From positions 11,068,513-11,132,512 of the forward strand of contig CM034547.1 in assembly GCA_020055645.1 (NCBI GenBank): a stretch of 64,000 bases of DNA. The letters are read 5' to 3'. How positions within the stretch are numbered: position 1 is the first letter of the stretch; each line of letters starts with the position of its first letter. Below are positions 1 through 11,523 of this stretch, one piece after another. The position numbers were made by a program, and so were the translations under genes. The notes beneath the pieces are model-generated. The model ran no database searches and was not told the origin of the DNA. It was given only the letters and a program-made list of their open reading frames with translations. Source of the stretch: Tomocerus qinae (taxonomy: Eukaryota; Arthropoda; Collembola; Entomobryomorpha; Tomoceridae).

Positions 1-3000
1 AAATGAACCAAGCAATCGGGTTGTATAAAAACCAGGGCCATCTTTCACAACAATCACAACCTTACCCTGCTTTAATCCAACCTATGTAATAGGAAAATTA
101 ACAAATATGAATAAAACTAGAATGAAAACTATTGTGTTACAAATCAGTCATAGGTCTAGTCTAGAACAGGTTATAGTTATTTGACTCTTCAGCCCAATTC
201 TCCACTTTGGGTTAACTCCTAATTCTAGAGTTAACCTCATAGAGTACTAAGAGTACTGTGCCTGGAGAGTAACATTATCTGAAATATGTTTCAAACCTGA
301 ACTGCAGAAGCGGTAGTGTCTTTGGATGTTTTATCTGTTGTTATAACTTCTAATAACTGCATCTTATCAACAGGACTGAAATAATGCATGCCGATAACTT
401 TTTCAGGTCTTTTACTAGCGGCAGCTATTTTGCTTATGGGTAGAGCACTTGTATTGGAAGCATACACGCAATGTTCAGGAATCCTTTCTTCAACTTCTTT
501 AATAACTCTAGAGTCAAAATCCAAAATAAGCGATTGTTGAATGCAGGAAAAGGGCATAGAATGTTTATAATTAATTACTTGTGCTTAAGGTCGATATTTT
601 CAAATACAGCTTCAATAACCATATCTACTTTGTCAAAATTTGCGTAATCGAGCTGAGTTGTAAGGCGAGACATATACTTTTCTTTATCAGCACTGTAAAA
701 CAATATTCATTAAATGCAATTCCAATGGTTAGTAACATTTTTAGTGACTATTTATTATAATATTCGCTTCTTCTTGAGTCTTGAAGGAAAGAAAACTGAA
801 GAAATATTATTACTCACTTAGAAAAGCGCTTCCTCTTTACACCAGTTGCATAACCTTTGTCTATTTGATTAAATCCTCTGAGTAAACCTTGCTGTGTTGC
901 ATCCTTTAAGATAGTAGTGTAGCCTTTATCAAGGGAAACTTGAACAATTCCAGCACCCATTAGTCCAGCTCCTAGCACAGCTAAATTTCTAAAAAAAAAA
1001 CCAGCAAAGTAATGTCTGGTTTGGACAGCATATTATTATTAGTTATTACTTATTTTTCTAAAACTTACTGAGCTGGTTTTGCAGGCTTTCCAAAAGCGTT
1101 CTTTTTGCACTCCGTTTGCCCTTGAAACAATGATATCAGTCCTTTGCTTTCCCGAGTCATGGCCAAGTCTCCAAAAGCTGTTGCTTCCGCTTCATAGCCT
1201 GCTCCTGGCCCTTTGTCAAGGCCAGTGCGTACGACTTGAAGAATTCTTAATGGTGATGGATATAACCCCTTTGACTGCTTCATTACTTGTGCTTTGGCTT
1301 TTTCAAAAACTTTATCTTTAACAAAATTAACGCTTAATGCCAGGTCCGTAATTTTACCCACTAAAGATTTGGTTTTCTTTGGTGGTTTCATAGCCCCACT
1401 GGCTAAATCAGCAGCTGTTTTTACAGCTATGTCTTCTAAATACTGCATCGTTCTAGGTAAATAATATTACATATAAATAAACATTGTTTTAAATCTACTA
1501 ATTACTACTTTTAATACATATGAATCAGGTATTAAAGATACCTTTCCTCGCCCGACGTGACCCCGGGTCCTAAAGGTTGAACAAGTTGGTCAACAATTCC
1601 TAACTTTTTTGCTCTGTCTGCCTTTACTGTTCTCCCAGTGAGCATCATGTCTAAAGATGTCGGTACTCCGACCAATTTGGGCAGCCTTTGAGTACCACCA
1701 GCACCTGGCAAAAGTCCTAGCATTACTTCAGGTAGACCCAGTCCCGTCTTCCGATCGTTGACAGCTATTCTGTACCGACAGGCTAAAGCAACCTTTAAAA
1801 AATCGAATTACATTTCATTTCTGCAATATAACATTTTACTTTCAATTTCTGACTTTATTACCTCTAAACCCCCGCCAAGACAAGAACCTTGAATTGCAGC
1901 CACAATTGGCTTTCTTGAGGATTCTATTTCATCTAGCACCCTTTGTCCATCCCGTGATTTTGATGATGCTTCTGAGGACGTTTTACACCTACACATTTAA
2001 AGTGGTTAACAACTTCGGGTGACAAATTGACTTCTACAATGTATCATAAGTTTTAAAAATTTACTTGTCAATCATGGTAATATCTGCTCCCGCAATGAAA
2101 CACCCAGGTTTCCCCGAAATAACGACAGCTGCAGTAACAGCTGCATTGTTCTGTATCTGTTTCATTGCTTCTATGACTTCTTCCATGACTGGCTGATTGA
2201 GAACATTGACCTGCAAAAACCGAGGAAGGAATTGAGAATTAATGTTTCAATTCAAACACTCATTACATATTCACATGATTTCTATGATATTTTGTGTTCA
2301 AAGCTCTTTTTAAAAGAATTAATTTACTACAGAAAATTAATTCCAATATTAAAAACTTAAAATTGATATAAGCACAGCATTCCCCCTGCAAAACCTATCG
2401 ATTAAATTCAGCAGGTCTACGAAGTGCTACAAGAGATTTTTAATCTCTCATTTATGTACACATTTCTATATTAGTCATAAAAGTACTAACGTATACACAT
2501 AAAATTAATATTACATAAATTTAATATTTATTATGACATAAAACAAATCATAACCTTAGTGTTTGGAGAATCCAATTTGACGACAGCCACATTATCCTTA
2601 ATGGTAAGATGGACGTGCGTTCCTAATTGTCTCGAAGAGGTTCTACAGAAATTTCTGTGCACTAAAAGAGTTGTAATAAAAATAATTAAAGTTAAATAAA
2701 ATTCAGCCTTTTCTTTAAAAGTAAAATTGAAACCATATTGAGAATATCGAATTAGATATCTTAGAATGAAATTACAAATGCAATACATATTTGTTTTTTA
2801 ACAATAATAACAATTCATAATTATTGTTAAAGCTACATAGTTTATTAAGCCTTGTGTCTTAAGTTTAAGTCTTAACTTTCTCAGTAAATTATTCGATGAT
2901 TAATAATACCTTTTTATGCAATCGTAAAACAATGAAACCCTAAAATGTATCGCCTTTGATCGTAAATTAACGTAATAATCATAAATATAATCCTTAATTA

Positions 3001-3114
3001 TTAAAATGTATTCATATTACATATTTCCGGCTTCGCCACCGGTGTAGTGAGCTTTGGGTAAATGTATCGAAATGCAAGACAAATAGAACTTTTGAAAAAA
3101 TTAATATGGGCCAT
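1..3114 (-). CDS. HADHA: Trifunctional enzyme subunit alpha, mitochondrial (5' ten exons; 3' end outside window)
   Basis: Enoyl-CoA hydratase / long-chain 3-hydroxyacyl-CoA dehydrogenase of mitochondrial fatty-acid beta-oxidation, working with the HADHB thiolase. Coding exons in transcript order: 3114-3021, 2661-2555, 2210-2065, 1988-1862, 1792-1542, 1452-1069, 988-818, 692-579, 507-297, 81-1. All have GT-AG borders and continuous phase, giving 562 residues of the usual ~760. Exon 1 starts [15 protein letters not shown], a basic, hydrophobic presequence-like start; it joins in phase to LHRNF, comparable to ICRNF in the human protein. The crotonase part has GSCLGGGLE (Glu158) and LGLPE (Glu180), spaced 22 residues like the two human catalytic Glu. 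The dehydrogenase part has the NAD motif GAGLMGAG (376-383), SNTSALPIS and [15 protein letters not shown] with catalytic-type His506. No defect is seen. The family call is firm; only exon 1 rests on phase and composition alone. Confidence 0.96.
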
Positions 3115-4079
3115 ATCTGTATGCTTAACAGTTCTCTAATATCTTAAGATAGAAATAGTACATCAATCCTATAAAATGCATCGTTTTGAGTTAAATATTC
3201 CCGTGTGTGGAAACATCACATAATATTTGTACCTTCAACCTCAATATTAAATGACAACAGGTTAGTTCAACATCCAAAGTCCAAAGAGCAAAAGCATTGA
3301 ATGGATAACTCTGTTCTTTTTTCCTACTCTGTCTGTCTGTACCCGGCCCCAATGTTATAGCCTACTCTAATATGCCATTGCACAACAACAGTCTGTGTAT
3401 GTATTATGTATTCTTCCCGTTCGACTACATTCAAGTCAAAAAATGAAGTTAAAAATCCTTACTTGATATCTGAAGTCCTCTTGCCAAACGAAGAGAATTT
3501 GAAGCTTGACAAAGGGCCATTTTTGAATTTTGATAAATCTTCGTATTTTTGTCACTATTTTCTGCTTTCTTCTAGGCTCAATTTAAACGAATTTACTGTA
3601 CAAAAGACAAGCCGAAAGAGAGAGAAGGAGACACTCTTCCCAATGTCCTCCTAATGCAGACTGCAAATACAACGAAACATTCAAGCCGATTCAGACACAC
3701 TACAGAAGTGTCCAAAACTTCACAACTCATCCAACTTTCAAATAGTCCGCTATTTATCCCGTAGTTTAGTTTAGCCTACATGTATGGTTTTCTTCGCATG
3801 ATATGATTCTCGGGAGGAATTAAAAGACAGTTATAGCTTAGCATGTACCATGTACTGTAAATGTAATGGTACTGTATTCGTAATTCGTTTATGTTTATAA
3901 GCTGGAGAAAATCTTTTCTTTTGGTTTTGGCAAAAATGAGAAATCATTTTACAGGTATTTCGGAAATAAAACTTCATGAACTTTAGCTTTTATTTTCAGG
4001 CACTCAATATTAATTTATATTAACTTACAAAAAGTGAATGACATTTTAAAAAACAGTTTATAAGTGTGTGAATGTGCAC
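3115..4079. other. Intergenic: HADHA upstream region and Methuselah-like 3' flank
   Basis: About 960 bases between the HADHA start codon and the stop of the next minus-strand gene. A minus-strand AATAAA (plus TTTATT, 3989-3994) lies about 85 bases past that stop and probably serves its polyadenylation. The rest must contain the HADHA promoter and 5' UTR; I see no clear TATA box. A plus-strand open frame at 3406-3654 has no exon signals or recognisable motif and I treat it as chance. Confidence 0.5.
3989..3994 (-). terminator. Polyadenylation signal AATAAA for the Methuselah-like gene
   Basis: Canonical AATAAA on the minus strand about 85 bases downstream of the TAA stop at 4082-4080. Position and sequence fit; cleavage site not determined. 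Confidence 0.5.
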
Positions 4080-7000
4080 TTAATTTAAAGTTTCGGTGTT
4101 CGTTTGACCTTCGTTACTCTTCGGGGAATGACGTTTTACATGGCACTTTTGTCGGCAATTAAGAACTGAGTCTAAAATGTGACAAAAATAATATTGCATG
4201 AACTATAAACTATGCACTAATTTCATGGTAAATTAACATCAACGAATACGTACTTTGATATAGTTTTTTAAGATCCTTTAGGGTAGATTTATTGCACACA
4301 TAAAGGTAAAAAAGTGCAAACCCAAGTATATGCTCCGTAACAGCATAAATATCATATAAGAATTTCCATTTTCTATGGTCAAGAGGTAATATTGCGAGAA
4401 CGTCCATTAGTCCAAATAACCCAGACAATGCTGTCAATCTTGAGAACAACTTGAAACTGGAAAATCATAGAAAAATCATTGAAAGTTACCCTTACATCGT
4501 TATACATCGCTTTTAATTTAAGGCAGCCACACATGCTAGTTTAGGTCAGCGAGCCGAGCCGAGCCACTGACCTCCAACAACATTGAGCGAGCCGAGCCGA
4601 GCCGAGCCAGATCCTCAAAAAACTTTTTGGCGAGCCGAGCCGAGCCGAGCCAGCAATTAAAAATAATTTTGGCGAGCCGAGCCGAGCCGAGCCAGCAATT
4701 AAAAAAAAATTTGGCGAGCCGAGCCGAGCCGAGCCAGGTTATTAAAAAAATTTCGACCGAGCCGAGCCGAGCCGGGTCCATGGCTCGGCTCGGCTCGGCT
4801 CGGCTCGCTGAAAAATCGAGCCACTAATGGTTAAGAAGCCTGTAGGTTTAAATAAAAATGGCGGGAAAATTTTTGAGCGAGCCGAGCCAAGGCAAGGGCG
4901 AGCCGAGCCACATCATCCAATAGGGCGAGCCGAGCCGAGCCGAGCCAGGTCTATAAAAAAAATTTCAGCGAGCCGAGCCGAGCCGAGCCAGGTCTATAAA
5001 AAAATTTCAGCGAGCCGAGCCGAGCCGAGCCAGGTCTATAAAAAAATTTCGGCCGAGCCGAGCCGAGCCGCTGGCTCGGCTCGGCTCGGCTCGCTGAAAA
5101 ATCGAACCAGCCTGGCTCGCCGAGCCAGAAACTAGCATGTGTGAGGCAGACTAGGTAGATAAAAAATATAATGATCTAATAGTAGGTTAGAGTAATCTAT
5201 ATAGTTATACATTTTTTAGAACTTCTTACTTTTCAAAGTATGCTGGAGAAAGTGATAAAATGGAATTGACGGAGAGCCTTCCTTTAGTTTTGGTGCTTCC
5301 ACTTCCACTTCTTCTTCGAAATTTTGAAGATGTTACAGATGCCAATTTTGTACTTTGTTTATGGTTGTAAATAACTTTCGACGTAATGAGAAAGAGCACA
5401 ACCACGATGAGATAATCAAGGTTAATAGGAATAAACATATAATAATATGCAGCGTAACGAGAAGTGAAACATCGATACTTTCCATACTCTGGAATAACTA
5501 TGTTTGTTTCATTATCATTTCCATATATCCCCTCCAATATGAGACCAATTATTATAGGAATCAATGGGCTAATCCAGCCATACAAACAGAAGGGAATTAT
5601 ATTTTTCAATGGTTTCTCGGGATTTTTCTGCTTCATATTCCTGAAAATTCATTAAAAGCATGTTTAATTCCCTCGAGGGATCTCAAACGTTTTAGCTCTT
5701 ATTATATCGAAGGAGGAACTACTTACCAGAACATTAAAAATAAATCCCAATTGATAATCACCATCCAGCTTCCTGTCGCTAAAACCAGGTAATTTGTGAC
5801 TAGACCTTTCAATATAGAAATAAATGTCAAAATTATAGCAGTCCCTCCAATAATTCATAATTTTTAAAAGCTACCATTCAGAAGTAGTATACAAAAACCA
5901 ACCTAGTATGAAACAAATGGGCTGTCCTCTCTGTGAGTCATGGACTGAGAAAATGACAACTTTAATCACTGTCAATAACCCATAAGATGTAATGTGAAAA
6001 AATTGTGTCAGTCTGTGTGTATTTTTCAGTTTTCTCCACAATAATAAGTACACGACAGTAGTAATTAGCGTAAATATCCCTTCTATTACATTTATAACTT
6101 TAAGAAACTTCCTGTAGATTGGTCTCGGCTGAAAATTGAAATTTTTCAAGATTAATCACCATAAACCTGTAATATTTATCTACACATATTCTGCTGATAT
6201 TCTCATACATCGCTAAGGCTGGCTTGATTGCATAAAATGGCCAGTATCACCTCTGGATCATTATGCAAAGCTTCTAAACAATATGTAGATCTGCCAGTGA
6301 TAGAAAATGTCTTCCAGGTGTCCGTTCTCACGAGCAAGTCTCCATTTTTTAAAAGTCGAAGTCTAAATAATACAAATCATTTTCAATTTCTGGCTATATA
6401 TGATTCATAGAAAGAAATATTTAATATTTAATTTATGTAGGAAATAGGAATGTGCTTATAAAATGACACCTTCCATGATGACCCTTTTTTGATAAAGCTG
6501 CGATTTTTTTGTTTTGGCTCACAACCATTTGTGCGCAGGAGTAGTTAAAAGCATAATACTGAAACTTTGCATTAATATTGTCTATTTGATACGGAGAAGT
6601 ATCATCTGAATAAATAACAGGGCGAATATACAATTTGTCGTTTCTATTGTCGAAGCACTGAAGTACATCAGATACATTAAGGCTTTGTCCCAAAGGACAG
6701 CATTTAGGAAAACAGATCTGATCTTCAGATTGGCAATTTTGTTTGCACAGTTTCATCTCCACGTATTCACTGTCAGCTCTACAATCAATCAAAAAGCATT
6801 AGTACAAGATATACATTTTCTCAGAAAAAAACACAAAAAAGAAATAAGATGTTAATGGAAATACTTGGATACGCAGTATTCATCTGGAGTATAATAACGT
6901 TCCTCGTGGGTCAGGAAGTTCTTGAAAAATTTAGTCACATTTTCTTGAGAGTTAATAAATTGGGAAGATTCGGATTCGTCATCGTCATACAGTGAAAATT

Positions 7001-7371
7001 GCTTCACATCATTTATGGGAACTATTATATCTAATGTAGAATTAGTGGAGCATACACTATCGATGTTGGTGTAAGAATATCTGTACATATACATACATGT
7101 AACATATTATAGTAGTTTGTATATAAAATATTTATTGTATTATATTTGTTAATGTTTACCTTTCGTTAACTTCCCACTTCTTCCCTTCCCAAACTGATAA
7201 CAGAGGAGAATTCTCTTCTATACAGGAACTATTGCTAATACCATTTAATTCGCAGCAGTTAATATAGTAGATCTCTCTTTGTGTTGTCTGATTGTTTTCA
7301 GACAAGAAACTTTCCACCAGGACGAAATTGCAAAATATTACGAAAATTATTCGAATCACTGTCCTTACCAT
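4080..7371 (-). CDS. Methuselah-like G-protein-coupled receptor
   Basis: Secretin-superfamily receptor of the arthropod Methuselah group. Nine exons in transcript order: 7371-7160, 7080-6865, 6778-6470, 6362-6209, 6128-5903, 5805-5727, 5640-5230, 4456-4254, 4171-4080; phases are continuous and the product is 633 aa. Residues 1-23 (MVRTVIRIIFVIF...) form a signal peptide. The ectodomain, about 24-300, is Cys-rich and contains CFPKCCPLGQ, typical of the Mth ectodomain, plus several NXS/T sites. Seven hydrophobic segments follow. TM3 starts at Cys369, exactly 18 residues before Trp386 as I recall for Drosophila Mth, and Cys456 in loop 2 can pair with Cys369. TM7 ends NKSTLKDL, like KRSTWRLL in Mth. 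Intracellular loop 3 carries a basic Ser/Gly-rich stretch (RRRSGSGS). The 97-nt intron 5806-5902 was chosen for phase and the Cys-Trp spacing. The intron at 4457-5229 hosts a repeat element. Ligand and role are unknown. Confidence 0.9.
4522..5151. mobile_element. TIR-bounded element built of GAGCC-rich minisatellite units
   Basis: Ends match as inverted repeats: left ACACATGCTAGTTT at 4529-4542 and its complement at 5129-5142, with partial pairing outwards (GGCAGCC against GAGGCAG). The interior has about ten units of roughly 42 bp, each made of a (CGAGC)n-type GC block followed by an A/T-rich spacer such as AGGTCTATAAAAAAATTTC. Two sub-blocks each finish with an inverted GC block (GGCTCGGCTCGGCTCGC) and a shared tail GCTGAAAAATCGA, so each sub-block can end in a strong hairpin. 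No coding capacity is recognised; the open frames here are by-products of the repeat. It lies wholly in an intron of the Methuselah-like gene. Probably a non-autonomous DNA element; no target-site duplication is clear. Confidence 0.7.
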
Positions 7372-8054
7372 GATTCTGTGAACAATAAATCTGAAATTTT
7401 CGCTTTACCCACTTAATAATTTGTGGTAAAAGTAGAAATAGTGTAATGAGTGCATGGGAATTACTTCAATCGATCCTCTTTTTCTGTCGACACTGCGTAT
7501 GCGTTTTTATTGCTTAATGCTTAAATTATTCATACCTGTTTTGTTTACTTTTACGTTTGTTTCAATTTCCTAGTCGTAGTAGACATACATGATTTGAACG
7601 TGAGGTACGCATGCAAATATACGGCTAACAAACAAGTAGGTGTATGATCATATGTATTAGATTTCTACAAATCTTCATTTCATACGACAATCTGCATCTC
7701 TGCAAGTGCTAAAGAGAATTCAGTAGAATGGAATGGACTATACAATTATACAGCCTACATTATCATCAGGCAGGATGTAACCTGAGGATATCTTTCACTA
7801 TACAGCCTTTTTTGTCATGCATTCTGATAAGGTGATATGTAAATCTTGTTTTCGTCTCTGAATAGTGCAAATGGTACTCTATATAGTAATATACCCGTAC
7901 GAATATGATATTGATATCAAAAATGTCAATACTATAAAACATTACAAACAATGTATGTCAAAATGCCAAAAGTCAATATCACCTTGCGATAACTTTTTGC
8001 TACGGATAACAAATTGCTACATTCATTCATTGGAAGTTGGACATAACTTTTAAT
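7372..8054. other. Intergenic between GPCR and gustatory receptor genes
   Basis: 683 bases separating two minus-strand receptor genes. It must hold the Methuselah-like promoter and the gustatory receptor 3' UTR. No TATA box, repeat or exon stands out. Confidence 0.5.
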
Positions 8055-10025
8055 TCAGCAATTATTCCTTACAAACGAGATTGGATTAATAATGAAGACT
8101 TTTACCAAGTTATATCTAAGTAAAACTATATAGGTAGTAGTTACATAAAATAAAATAGCCTATTTAATTAAGTTATAGACAAAGTTGTAGACAAATAGTT
8201 ACAAGAAGCGGATACAGATTGAAGTTAATTTGCGCTTGGATGAAATTGTAGCTTTAATAGTGAGTATGTTATAGTAAGCCCCAAAACCTTAAAGAAACAC
8301 GCAATGTTTTATCAATAAATAGATATCATTTCTGTGCATACGTCGCAAAGTTCAATCAAAAAGCTTTAAACTTAGTAAATGATATCCTCTTACCGAACCT
8401 AAGAAGCTTAGAGTAACTGTGAAGAATCCATATCCTTTCACACCAATTGAATTGTTGTTAACTTCATTTAGTAAAATATTGACCTCTTGACACTTCATCT
8501 TAGAATAGTTTTTGTTCTTAAATATCCAAGAGTTAAAATCATCCATCTAAAATGCAGACCAAACTTTTTATTTCCTTATAATTTTCATATTTTAACCCAA
8601 GTCATCAATTAATTGATTTAATTTACTTTAAACTTACTTTACAATTTGGGTAAACTGCGATTGCATATAATAGTATTGTATTGATGGACGAAAATATTAG
8701 TTTTACACGAAAAATTCTCGATACTCCTGTCCCAAGCATTAAGACGTCGGAGTAATTGGAATAAAACTGGACGGTTCCAACCATGAAAAGTAGTGTTGCT
8801 TCACCGGTCAATGCATTAAGGGTATCCGTAATATTCTTTAGTTTGCTATACACATCTAAGATCTAAAAACATAAATTCATCAAACCAAAAGTATCTTACT
8901 CTCCGGTCTGCATATTTTACTAATATAGAGACCTGAATCAACATCAACTTACATTGTATGCAATCCTGTCATCATCGATGGCTTCGATGAAATCAATAAC
9001 ATTATAACTCAAGAATAAAGAGAAAACTGCAAACAGGAGTTGAGGAAGTATAATATAAATATTTCCAAAAGTACTAAAGATTAGAAATAGAAACTGAAAC
9101 AGTTCATTGCTTAATATGTATTCTGGAAATCCCCAAAAAGATGCATGGAATTTAGAATAAGACTTCCCAACTTGAATAGCACCAACAACATCAAATATTA
9201 TTATGCTAATTGGGAAGAGAAACACGATTATCCGAACAGGAAGATTTTTCTATAGAGTAATAAAACAATTATCATGCTAAAAAAACGAGCAAAAAACTCG
9301 AAAAATTGAGACATGTTGATTCTCAATTATTGTAGAATTATGATTACTTTTATCCAAGACAATTCTGCAGTTGCACTCCTCGGTAAAAGTCTTCCGAAAC
9401 TGTTCGTGGTTTCACATAACTTTACTAACAATTTATGTCTAGAAGGGAACCAAATGGACTTTAAGAAGGAAGCATGTATTAAGGTAAAGATAATAGTTTC
9501 AGTGATGACAACAAATTGGCGATAGTCTCCTTTTGTGTTAAGTGAATCCGTTGAATTCATCTTCAGAAAAGCCAAAATTTTCACTGTTCCCAAAATACTG
9601 GTAATAGCGCATGCAACCTAAAAGTGCATGGAAAAACCATTTAAAAAAATAATGGTGCATTTTATTGACCAACAACAATTGTTTTACTTTTTCTGATTTT
9701 TCAGAAATTGTTAGAAATAGGTTTGATGTAGGATTATATTTCGGAATATTGATTTTATTAGAATTCAATATTTGTAAAGCGTATTTTGACTATGAGTTCG
9801 AATATCTAATTTACTATAGACGGAATACTTTAAAAGTAACTTTTATTTACTTACTCTTTGAATGTTATTAGTTCTGAGGTGATAAGTGTTAGACACGTCA
9901 TCCCAACATATACGATATGGAATAATACCTGCATAATAACTTATGCGAATAAAATATTCTAAGCAATTTAAGGGAACAGAAGGCTTGAACGAAGAAAGTA
10001 TGTTGTCCTCTGTAAGCTTCCCCAT
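8055..10025 (-). CDS. Gustatory receptor (7tm_7 family)
   Basis: Seven-transmembrane insect-type chemoreceptor, expected to act as a ligand-gated cation channel in sensory-neuron membranes. Six exons in transcript order: 10025-9855, 9617-9348, 9249-8953, 8862-8638, 8546-8394, 8159-8055; every intron is phase 0 and the product is 406 aa, a normal size for the family. No signal peptide is seen. The N-terminus has the family-like YFIRISYYAGIIPYR just before TM1. Most of the remainder is alternating hydrophobic segments. The penultimate exon reads SIGVKGYGFFTVTLSFLGS and the last exon gives TTTYIVLLRYNL, corresponding to the C-terminal TY-hydrophobic-QF signature, with Arg where Gln is usual. The last exon (35 codons) was found from phase and this motif. 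Ligand and subfamily cannot be assigned. Confidence 0.88.
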
Positions 10026-11469
10026 TTTAGAAATTTAATTGTACACTTTTACAGTGATAACGATTTAGTTGTCTTCGGCAAACTTCAGGGTACTGTTAAA
10101 ATAGATTCCACTTCAGGTTTTGTAGCTACAAACATTATAGATATACCTAAACAAATGCTTGAAATTTGTATAAGTAGATATTTTACTTTACCCTTCAGAC
10201 TTCCTTTCCTACACACCCTTAACTTTTCACTGTGGGAACGTTTAGTAGGAAAATGATGTAATTTTTAGCATTTTATGTTTCCTTCATTGACGGATGAAAA
10301 TTTTATGTAAGTTATTTATCGACACAAACCAATATCTAGTTAGTACAGTGAAAATCTATAGCAAACCTGCTAGTTCTATTAAAATTACGCATCTAATAAA
10401 AATAAGTCCATTGCTACAATAACATGGGCATTGTCTCACTTTGCCTTTTCCTACCCACTTCAGTTAATTAGGCAAACAAGGGAATCGATGAAACAGTTTT
10501 CGCAATATGATTGTTATAGTAAAACAATAAATGATGGCATGCTGTTTTGTTTGACTAAGGAGGGTTACCACCTAAATGACAACATTCAATTTTTGTTGTC
10601 TAAAACTAGCCATAACTTACAATGCATAGAATACCGAAAGATAGTTTAGGTTTCTAAATTGGTTTTCTAACAATATAGTTAGAGTGTAAAAGTTTAGATG
10701 TCAACTGTTATTAGAGCTTGTGTAATAATTGGTCATGGTCATGTTTTAGATTTTCGATTGCTTTATAAAATATTTTAGCAAAAAATGCATTACGTCCATG
10801 AATGTCAAGAAAGGTGTGGAAATATTTTGACAAAAATTAATGATTATGGATAACTAGTGATACTGATAATGACAATGACAATAGTGATAGACTTATTATA
10901 CTTATAGACTTACTCTCTATTTCATTTGCATCCAAATTTACAGGCTTTGGTATGAAGGAACTAGGATCGTCCGTAAATCGCATGAATTATCAGCCAGAAT
11001 AAACAGAATAATAATACTATTAATGGTACTGTCATGAGCTATAAGCTAAGCTATATGCGTTATTTTTTGTATGTCGGAAGATATCAAAGGTTTGACTTAG
11101 TATCAAAGTAATATTTTCGGAACTACTGCAAAGTAAAACTACTGTAAAGTTAGCTTAGCCCAATCTTGCAACATGTAACAACTTTTGGTAATAATTTCGA
11201 TGAGGTTGAATGCATATTTTAACGCTCGAATGCCCCTGCAGGGTGGAGTTACATTGGGATTTCAGTCAACAGTCCGATGAACACTTCCATAATCATGACT
11301 ATCAACAGCCATGCAGTTTCGAAGTTAATGTAGATTCAATAAAGCTTTCAATTTCATATTTAAATCAGCATTTTGCTATAAGCATTTACCCTCCCACCAC
11401 CCACTCATCAAATTGTATTTTATACCATTAAAGATGTATAGCTGCACATTTTAATTAGTGCGTATTACA
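10026..11469. other. Intergenic between gustatory receptor and PAN/ZP gene
   Basis: AT-rich spacer between two divergently transcribed genes; it should contain both promoters. Scattered open frames (10431-10649, 11210-11431) lack splice context or recognisable motifs. Nothing else is supported. Confidence 0.4.
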
Positions 11470-11523
11470 GCAGACCCCCAGCATTGAGATTTAATTTCAA
11501 AAGGTAGACACTCATCAGCGAAC
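11470..11523 (+). promoter_or_regulatory. 5' UTR just before the PAN/ZP start codon, possible splice acceptor
   Basis: GCGTATTACAG followed by CAGACC at about 11460-11475 could be an acceptor, so an upstream non-coding exon may exist. The start at 11524 sits in the context GCGAACATGATCC. Transcription start is unknown. Confidence 0.25.

Noticed and set aside
4536-5135. Open frames repeating RLGSAR or SRAEPSQ
   Set aside because: They are translations of the GC-rich tandem repeat on both strands, with no start context or homologous domain.
5664-5858. Open frame beginning MNYWRDCYNFDIYF on the minus strand
   Set aside because: It is the wrong frame across a Methuselah-like exon and intron; the frame giving WMVIINWDLF matches TM3 and keeps phase.
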